Shown here in pieces: positions 5,401 through 5,437 of a stretch of DNA of 5,437 bases; the first letter of the stretch is position 1, and every line of letters begins with the position of its first letter. This stretch comes from Clostridia bacterium. GTDB lineage: Bacteria; Bacillota; Clostridia; Oscillospirales; Oscillospiraceae. A program made the translations under genes and the position numbers. The notes under the pieces were generated by a model. It had not been told where the DNA came from, made no database searches, and saw only the letters and a program-made list of their open reading frames with translations. The stretch covers positions 1 through 5,437 of the forward strand of contig JAGKTU010000111.1 in the NCBI GenBank assembly GCA_021153265.1, read 5' to 3'.

Positions 5401-5429
5401 TAGAAATTCAGTCCCAGACAAGGTATAAT
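5401..5429 (+). promoter_or_regulatory. Promoter reading out of the right edge
   Basis: A perfect -10 TATAAT (5424-5429) stands 17 bases after TAGAAA (5401-5406), a 4 of 6 match to the -35 consensus. GTCCC (5411-5415) and GGGAC (5431-5435) form an inverted repeat around the -10 box and could be an operator. The likely start of transcription is at or just past the window end, so a new plus-strand unit begins to the right. The 5349-5400 stretch before it shows no gene and no convincing terminator; TCCG/CGGA at 5368-5381 is too short and lacks a T-run. Confidence 0.5.
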
Positions 5430-5437
5430 AGGGACGA

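Overview
The window looks like chromosomal DNA of a Gram-positive anaerobe of the class Clostridia, most likely an Oscillospiraceae/Ruminococcaceae-type gut bacterium. This rests on family resemblance: a DegV protein with the clostridial C-terminus SCHCGPGTLGVLF, an HxlR regulator, and a P1B ATPase with CPHC-type metal-binding domains. Strong purine-rich Shine-Dalgarno sites and a moderately high GC content fit the same picture. No database search was possible, so the taxonomy is an inference.

The layout is two divergent blocks. The left block (1-1512) runs on the minus strand: hxlR-type regulator (1141-1512), then a short DegV protein (442-1122), then a terminator-like hairpin and a new promoter, then the 5' part of a ThrE-family amino-acid exporter that runs off the left edge. 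The right block (1707-5348) runs on the plus strand: a 902-residue Cu(+) P1B-type ATPase, then, after 3 bases, an alpha/beta hydrolase of the monoacylglycerol lipase/lysophospholipase type. The last 89 bases hold no gene but contain a good promoter pointing out of the window.

The divergent 194-base spacer (1513-1706) carries a near-consensus promoter for the regulator gene, a perfect inverted repeat over its -10 box, further repeated motifs in the regulator's leader, and a separate promoter for the ATPase with its own 7-base inverted repeat next to the -35 box. The regulator probably controls its own operon. Whether it also controls the copper pump is open, because no CsoR, CopY or CueR gene is visible.

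The most interesting points are three. (1) The copper ATPase has two tandem C-terminal heavy-metal domains, and the last one begins at an in-frame ATG behind a full AGGAGG, so the gene may also make a free 65-residue CopZ-like copper chaperone. (2) The DegV protein appears to lack about 55-60 residues from its middle while both ends are intact and in frame. (3) A lipase-like hydrolase is tightly coupled to a copper pump. No mobile element, CRISPR array, tRNA or rRNA was seen.
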